Of a DNA stretch of 64,000 bases, positions 57,306 to 64,000 are shown in pieces. The position numbers and the translations under genes are program-made. The stretch spans positions 5,208,001 through 5,272,000 of the forward strand of contig NC_068567.1 in NCBI RefSeq assembly GCF_025698545.1. Direction: 5' to 3'. Every line of letters starts with the position of its first letter. The stretch's first letter is position 1. The DNA comes from Gossypium raimondii. Taxonomy: Eukaryota; Streptophyta; Magnoliopsida; Malvales; Malvaceae. The notes under the pieces are model-generated. The model worked only from the letters and a program-made list of their open reading frames with translations, searched no databases and was not told the DNA's origin.

Positions 57306-57783
57306 ATGGCTTGTTTTGAAAATCATAAGCAAAATAGACCCGGAAAATCACTCAAACATCCCCTTCCTGCACATTCAGTAAGCCTTTTTTTTTTTTAACC
57401 ATGACTTCACTGCTTCATTTAATTTTTGCTGATTAATGGGTTTTTTTTTTTTTTTTGCAGAAACTTGATATTCCTTTAAATCATGACATCCCAGAAAATT
57501 CCTTTTTCGTTTGAGGTCAGTTACTTAATAGTTCGAAATACTGATGTTTTTGACGCATTAAAGAACTGGATTTCCTTTTTTTTTTATTGAGTGAGGTTTA
57601 ACTTGAATGTTGAAATCATTGAGCCTATTCCATATGAACATATCAACAGTGTTGAAGAAGAAGGAGAAGAAGAAGGGAGAATTAAATATTTGAAATCATT
57701 CCATTCAAAGAAGTTGAAGCAAAAATATCACGAATGCAGACCAAGCTATGGCTTAGTTTATTATAGTAATAATGTCAGTTTAT
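57306..57783 (+). other. doubtful small spliced transcript
   Basis: An ATG at 57306 opens a 24-codon exon (MACFENHKQNRPGKS...) with donor TCA|GTAAGC at 57377. A T-rich tract and GCAG lead to a second exon that adds 17 codons and stops at TGA, giving about 41 residues. A further open stretch (57591-57783) contains VEEEGEEEGRIKYLKSF but cannot be joined in frame without crossing a stop. It may be a small-protein gene, a decayed gene or a non-coding transcript; I do not recognise a family. Confidence 0.3.
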
Positions 57784-57859
57784 GATTCTTTCATTCATTT
57801 TTAGATTGTTTGATGAGGTTTGGTGATTGAATAATGTGGTGAGCTTGAATCATACAGAC

Positions 57860-58120
57860 TATAATACTCGGATTAGGATGATTTTGATAACCATTGGTAT
57901 ATCAGTAGCTCTTTCTTTATATATATGTGTATATATATTATTCGTATATGGACTAATTTGTCCATTTTTTGAGTAAAGAGACCCAAATATAATCTGACTC
58001 CTTTGTTCAAGGACCTGCATAATACTTTCTTTGCCTATATATGTTACTTGGACCAGGGCAATTTTGATAGCCTTTGGCTCCATTGGCATATCAGTTGGTC
58101 TCTTTGCATATATGCAGAAC
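57860..58120 (+). repeat. local diverged direct duplication
   Basis: Phrases around 57862-57910 (ACTCGGATTAGGATGATTTTGATAACC...GGTATATCAGTAGCTCTTT) recur at about 58048-58105 (ACTTGGACCAGGGCAATTTTGATAGCC...GGCATATCAGTTGGTCTCTTT), about 190 bp apart. No gene is evident. Confidence 0.5.
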
Positions 58121-58908
58121 AGTTATCAATTGAATATTTTAAAGCTCTTCATCAGTTACCGATATCAAAATCGGATCGTAATGGAATTCCGGGGTATGCA
58201 TCGATCTATCATGCAGCACATTGTGACAAAAATTCTATGCTCTAAACAAAGACAACCAGAATATGCATAGTTCACACACTGCAACAAGAACTTGATGGTA
58301 TCAGTTCAGAAGTTTCCGGTACTCAGATTCATTTGCAGTTCTAAAGAAACATATTCGTACATGACTCGACTAAACAGTTACCATAATAACAAAGCTCAAC
58401 AGCTTGATCTATAACTCATAATTTATCAGCAGATGGGGAAATAGCAACAAACAATGTTATTTATGGAGATCTAACATTCAGAAGAACATAAGCTGCAAAG
58501 CATTTGACTGTTTCCTTTCAGTATCAAGGAATGCTATCTCTTCTAACATTGTTCGACTCGTATATATCAACATACAAGAAAAAGCAAACAAAAACAGAAA
58601 CAATCGTAATGATTAATGAATACACATCGTGCAAAGATAAACGGTCATCTTCATCTGCTTCTGTTTCTGAGATAAGGTCCGTGAAATTCTCATCTGTTAA
58701 TGGTGGAACATGTTATAAACCCCCATGGGGGGCCTCCAATTTGATGCAAAATTACAAGAAGACCGCCTCGGTCAGCTTCTGGATGTTCTGTTCTATCCTT
58801 CCAAAAAAGAGTTGAAACCAGTGCTATCTGGTAACAAGATATCAAACTCGAGGTTGAAAATGAAGCCCCATCGATTTTTTTTCCAGCAGAAAAATAAATG
58901 CCCGATAT
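58121..58908. other. probable 3' UTR and downstream flank of the CaaX-protein gene
   Basis: It lies downstream, on the minus strand, of the stop at 58909. A minus-strand stretch near 58710-58520 stays open with acidic residues (ENFTDLISETEADEDD) but has no start or splice link that I can support. The plus-strand open frames here are short and unlike known proteins. Confidence 0.4.
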
Positions 58909-60354
58909 CTACATTATTATACATATGCAGGAATCTTTATCCTCGTCGTCTTCAGAATCGCTCACATCACTGCAAGCACGGATAGGACATTAGGAAATGA
59001 GAGATACAACAGTGAATCAACCGAAAAAAACACATTATCATCATATTACAAGGCCAAATTGTAATTCACACTAGTAATCCTTTTCTTTTGTAGTTTGACA
59101 TACATCATGAACGCATAAAACCTAGAGTTACCGAGCAATATATGCAAAAATTGTGTAGGATCGTTCATGCTCAATTAGCAATTCTTCCAGCATAAAACAA
59201 TACTAATACAAAAGATCCCAAAATAGGCCACCATATCGATCACAAAAACCAAAAAATATACCATGCAATAGAATTCCACTCGAATAACTCGTAATTAAGA
59301 CACCAAGAACTATTTAAATCGTGTTATTAGAGAAGATAGTCCATTATACTCAAAGCAAAGTTCTTGATGTTCTAAATCAAAGCATCAAGAGAAGATAGTC
59401 CATTGGATGCCAACGCATTAAAAGGCATAGATCACAAACTACATAAATAGAACATAAAAACACGAAATCCCCCGGGCAGATATTCACCAGGTTATTGATT
59501 CAGATAACCTCTATAGCTAATACGAACGGAACTTTTGAAGAAAGCTGCAAAAGCATGCTGTAATAGAAGGCATTTGGCACAATTAAAATAGTTGAAAACC
59601 TTGTCCTAAAACTTTACAATGAGTGACAGCCAAGTCCTCGGATTCATTCGTAGGAATTCAAAACAAGAAACGAGAATTTGATATAAACCAATTATTAAAA
59701 CAGCAAATTATCCCCAAATCAAACCCTTAAAAGGAACACAATCATACATCTACAGAACATTAAAAAGGGATAAACATTGCATTGCCTTAAGAGTGAAGTT
59801 TATATGCAACATAAAGCTGTCAACTTTGCACTCATTTGTTCTATTCTAAGAATTATCATTTAGTTAGACACTGATATGTACACATCAAAAATGGAGGACG
59901 GCATAACATGTTTTAAGGACAAAATGGTAAGCAAGTAAAAGCACAGGGGATTTGCAGATACTATCAAGTAATTATGTTCTTTACACTTGATCAAATTCAA
60001 ACAGAATATGCAAACAAAGAAACCAAACGAAAAGAACCAAAGTTCTCAAAACATCAAACAAAAGTAGTGTCATGTTAGAAGATAAACTCCAAAAAAAACA
60101 AAAACCCAATTTTACCTTGGTTCAAATTCCATGACCTCCACAAGTTTATCACCATTTCTATCATTCCATTGGACTTTTCTCCTTGTCTTTTCAGATTTTC
60201 TTGACATCCCACCTTTTTTAGGTAGCAACAAAGAATTTGACTCACTGTATTCTTCTCCATCAGTGTGATCTTCAGTTTCTGTGGAATCTATGGAACTTAA
60301 AGAGTTCCTTTTATGTCCATTAACCTCCTTCACATCATTAGGGGCAGCATCCAT
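58909..60354 (-). CDS. small acidic protein with C-terminal CaaX box
   Basis: Exon 1 is 60354-60116 and exon 2 is 58969-58909, joined through donor CCAAG|GTAAAA and acceptor CTTGCAG|TG, giving 99 residues. The N-terminus is polar (MDAAPNDVKEVNGHK). A basic central block (RKSEKTRRKVQWNDRNGDKL, then VEVMEFEP) is followed by an acidic SDVSDSEDDEDKDS stretch and the end CICIIM. CIIM fits a CaaX prenylation signal (Cys, two aliphatics, Met, favouring farnesylation), so membrane attachment is predicted. The RKVQWNDRNG..EV.EFEPSD core is one I associate with a conserved plant family of unknown function; no activity is claimed. ATG 60354 was chosen because the upstream in-frame codons offer only TTG. 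The intron is 1146 bp. Confidence 0.78.
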
Positions 60355-60399
60355 TGACAATTCTACTCAAAAGCTTTGAATCTATTGAATAACTTGGAT

Positions 60400-63300
60400 T
60401 TCAAGAAGAAAAAAAAGGGGTCTTTTATAATAAATTATAAAGCCCCTTAAAGATTGAGATTTTTCAAAAAAAAAAAAAACCAAATTACCCAGAAAGCAAA
60501 AGGAGATGAATGATCAAACCCTAACCCCCAAAATTTAAAATTTTTATTTTATTCTGGGTGGAAAGTGGAATCCTTCAATTTGATAAAATCCCAAGAAAAA
60601 AGTCAACCCATTGTTTTTGACACCATAAAGAAAACCATAAATTGCAAATTCAATTTTCAAGGGGGAAAATAGAAAAACCATGAAACTTGAGAATCTCAAA
60701 TCAAGCTAAAAAATTCCAATCAGCTTAAGATTTATTTTTCCTGGGAAAGTGATGGGAAAAAAATTTTGAGTTAAAAAAAAAAAAAAAACCAGCTTTTGAC
60801 CTTTAATGAAATACAGAAATGAAGTAACCAAAACTCTATGAATTGACAAATTTTTTTATCTATGAATATAGAAAAAGAAAATTAAAAATTAAAACAAAAA
60901 GAGAAAATCTTGGAATTTGTCTCTAAAATAAAATCAATTAGGTAAAGCATTTTTATTGGGTGAGGTGTCAACGTTGGAGGAGAAATCGATGGAACTTTGA
61001 TCAAAACGGTAAGATCTTAGCGTGTTTATATCGTGTCTTTTATATATATTAATCCTCAAAAACATGGGATAAATTTATCCATAATTTTAACAATTTTGAT
61101 CCTTTTTTAATTTCAAATTACGATTTTTATATATAATGATTTTTTGAAAATATATAAAATTAATATAATGATAATTATTTGGTGTAGTTGAAAATTATCA
61201 ATTATCTTAATTATTTATATTTATTTTTAAATATAATTTAAAATATATGATAAAATCTCAAATTATTTTATAAAATTATAAATTTTATACGAAATAATTA
61301 TGATTAATATAATGCATTATAAAAGTCAAAGCATTGATTAATGATTTTTTAAATCAAACGGAATCTTTGATTAATAAATTATTCAGTGTTTAAAGTAAAC
61401 TATGGCACGTGAAAAAAATTTAAAATTTATTAGATGTTTTAACTAAACTTTAATTAAGATGATAAATTTAAATGTTTAAAATTATAATATTTTAGGTTTA
61501 AATTTTATTTTTGTAGGATTTTATTAATTTTATATATAATTATTTTGAAATGATTACAATATTTATAATAAAGTGATTTCAAAGGTGGTAAAAAAATCTT
61601 AAGAATAAAATAAAGGACCAAATTTTAAACATGTAAAAATTTTAGAGACTTAGAAAAAATCATTAAATCAAGTTTAAATAATAAAATATAAAGTTACTGA
61701 AAATTTTATTAAAAGAAATTCTTTTATCAATTTAAGGGACTTGGATTGATTTTTTTAGGAATTTAAGAATTTTGTTAGCTTTGGAGTATTTTGATTTTTG
61801 TGAATATTTATATTTGAAATTTATATCCATCAAATATTTAAATAAGATATAAAAGTCTGATTTAAATATATAAAAATTCATAAAATCAATAATGTGAATT
61901 TAGATATTTACTGAATTTTGTATTCATTTTGTTTAAAATAATTATTCGAATTGATATATATAAGTCTTCGGTTTTACCATACGTAATTAATGGGTTTTGT
62001 CGAGTTATATTTTGGTTCTTCGTACATTTGTGTTTTATGTTAGTATGATCTCAAACATGTATTTACAATTATAATATACTTAAAATTATATTGTATTATA
62101 TTATATTTGTATTTATAAACTTTAAAAAATATTCTTTCAAAAAAATAACTAACAAGCCAATTTACCAGTCCAACCAATTCCAATAGATTCGTACCAAACC
62201 CTCAATCAATTGGTCTATTACCTCTCTCTGAACTAACACCCTAATCGATTCGCAATCCAACCGATTCAATTCAAACAACTATACTTAAAGTAGCGATTAA
62301 AGCTTTCGTTTAACACCCAAATGACGTGAATTCAAACTCCATCGTCTCCTTCCCTTATGATAATCAAAATAAATAAATAAATTATAGAAATAAATGTTAA
62401 AAAATATATATGAGTAATAAAATATTTATTCCATCCCAAAATTGGTCCATAAATTTGGATAACATTTTTTTTTGCTTTTTTGCAAAAATTCATAGAGTCC
62501 ACACATATAAATGATAAAAGACAAAAGAGTCCTTGGATATATACTTGATGAGAAATGGACGATGTCTCTACTTTCAAGTGCAAATTGGAAACACAACAAA
62601 AAGAGTCCATGTACAATGAATGGATGCTAATACTCTATTTCCTTTGCACTTCTCTGGTTTCAAAAGCAATATCATTCCCAATTATCTACATTAAATAGAA
62701 TTAAATTAATATAAATATAAAAAAATAAAAAATCCGACAAAACCGATACATAACATAAAAATATAATAAAACTGAAGACTCAAGTATTGTAATTGCTCGT
62801 TGTGAAATTTGAATCCGAATATTTAAAGACCCAATGTCACAGCTTTAATTAACAATACCAAAGCCCCACTAGAATAATCAAATTACAATATATAATCGAT
62901 TTTAAATCAAGATAAATTAGATCAAGTCAATTCAAATTTTAAAATTGTTGAATTATTTTGATTTGTGTCAATTTTTAGTGTGACTCGTTTTTGAGCTATT
63001 TGGTTCGAGGCTTTTTTTTTTTTTTGTTAAATCATTTGAGTTCATATAATGTACGGTTCTAATCACTTCAGGTTTGAGTCATTTCTAGTTATTTGTTCAA
63101 GTAATTTTAAGTCTTAGGTCAGTTTTGGATAAATTTAAGTTCGAATTATTGACATTTTACAATCAAATTAGGTTAGAACATATCTAAATTTAAATTGATT
63201 GGATCATATTTTGAATTCAACTCAAAATGGATTGGTTTTACATTATTATCCACATAAATACTTGTCATGATATTGAATTATACAAAATTTAATATTTTAA

Positions 63301-63482
63301 AGAATAATTCTACTATTGAATCGTAGGTGTCTAGAACAATGAGAACTTTTATAACGAGAAGCATCAAAACCAAAATGTTTTTACCCCGGTCGAGTAAATC
63401 ATTCTAAACCATAGATTTATGCATATCATCAAAATAAAATAAATAGCTAACTCTTTTTTTATCATCGAATAAAACAAATCAT
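60400..63482. other. AT-rich intergenic DNA
   Basis: It holds the 5' flank of the CaaX gene (A-rich tracts to about 61000), then very AT-rich DNA without a gene, RNA gene or clear mobile element. An open minus-strand stretch at 62332-62616 is low-complexity and unsupported. Confidence 0.5.
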
Positions 63483-63984
63483 AGTTTCTCATTGCTTTTG
63501 AAAAGTGTTGTGAAAATACTTATGAAAAGATTGGTTTAACATTTAAATAATGTTCAAATTAGTTAATATTATTATATTTTAGTAAAAATATAAAATTAAT
63601 TTATTGTATTTCATTACTAATATTTTAGCATATGAAATGTAAATTTTAAATCTTTGTAAATAATTAATATTAATTATTTTTAAAATTTAATTCAAATTTA
63701 ATTAAAATATAACAATTATTAATTTAAATATATAACTTTATATATTTGATATAAATATCAATATAAAAATAATTATATATTTAATATAAACATTACGTAA
63801 AATATATTAGAGTATAAATAAAGATTAAAAATATCATTTTGGCTCAGAAGCGTTTTCAGAAAAAACAAAAGTTAAAAAAGAATTATTTTTGCTTTTGGAT
63901 TCAAAAGCACTTTTCAATTCAAAATTTGTCGGTTTAACATTGATTAAAGCTTTAAAAGTACTTTTGAAAATTAACGAGAAACAA
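63483..63984. mobile_element. short relative of the 19145-21959 element
   Basis: The ends AGTTTCTCATTGCTTTTGAA and TTTTGAAAATTAACGAGAAAC are inverted. The internal stretch around 63540-63720 (TTTAAATAATGTTCAAATTA, TTAATATTATTATATTTTAG) closely follows 19339-19500. At about 500 bp it is MITE-sized, so the two are long and short members of one family. Confidence 0.65.
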
Positions 63985-64000
63985 GCTTTAAATTTCATTT

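Noticed and set aside
1-64000. tRNA, rRNA or organellar insertions
   Set aside because: I saw no tRNA-like cloverleaf with conserved boxes, no rRNA blocks, and no plastid or mitochondrial coding sequence; primer-site motifs matching tRNA 3' ends belong to retrotransposons.

Overview
The window is plant nuclear DNA. It has spliced genes with GT..AG introns, AT-rich intergenic DNA, and nested LTR retrotransposons, CACTA, hAT-like, PIF-like and MULE-like elements. An intact cyclopropane fatty acid synthase gene beside a broken paralogue points to the Malvales, most likely cotton (Gossypium). The genus is an inference and was not checked against a database.

The layout is dominated by an inverted segmental duplication. 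The right arm (about 46980-55606) holds the 3' half of an intact cyclopropane synthase gene (CPS-B, + strand, whole gene 41309-51434) converging on an intact two-RRM glycine-rich hnRNP-like gene (hnRNP-B, - strand, 53448-55271). The left arm (about 2350-18170) is its mirror image: hnRNP-A (+, 2683-4442) converging on a 5'-truncated, decayed cyclopropane synthase (CPS-A, -, 10049-18170). The left arm is about 15.8 kb and the right about 8.6 kb. The difference is almost exactly four insertions in the left arm: a hAT-like MITE (6583-6871), a solo Gypsy LTR (7152-9515), a CACTA element (10071-12421) and a truncated Copia element (15433-17649).

Between the arms lie an antisense solo Copia LTR (18425-18805), a terminal-inverted-repeat element (about 19145-21959), and a deleted Gypsy retrotransposon (22648-36753). 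The Gypsy 3' LTR has itself received a hAT-like MITE (33156-33696) and a 2.6 kb PIF/Harbinger-like element (33797-36386). A LINE fragment, a MULE-like MITE with a 9-bp target duplication, and the CPS-B promoter and 3-kb first intron follow. That intron carries a 1.1 kb fold-back element.

The edges hold other genes. At the left edge is the 5' end of a PATROL1/unc-13-like (DUF810/MUN) gene on the - strand (1-493, incomplete). On the right, a small two-exon - strand gene (58909-60354) encodes a 99-residue protein ending in a CaaX-type prenylation box. A doubtful small transcript candidate lies at 57306-57783.

Functionally, CPS-B should make cyclopropane fatty acids (dihydrosterculate) from oleoyl lipids. 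Both hnRNP copies appear able to encode full RNA-binding proteins. CPS-A cannot encode an active enzyme, but it lies antisense downstream of hnRNP-A, so read-through there would produce RNA complementary to CPS-B mRNA.
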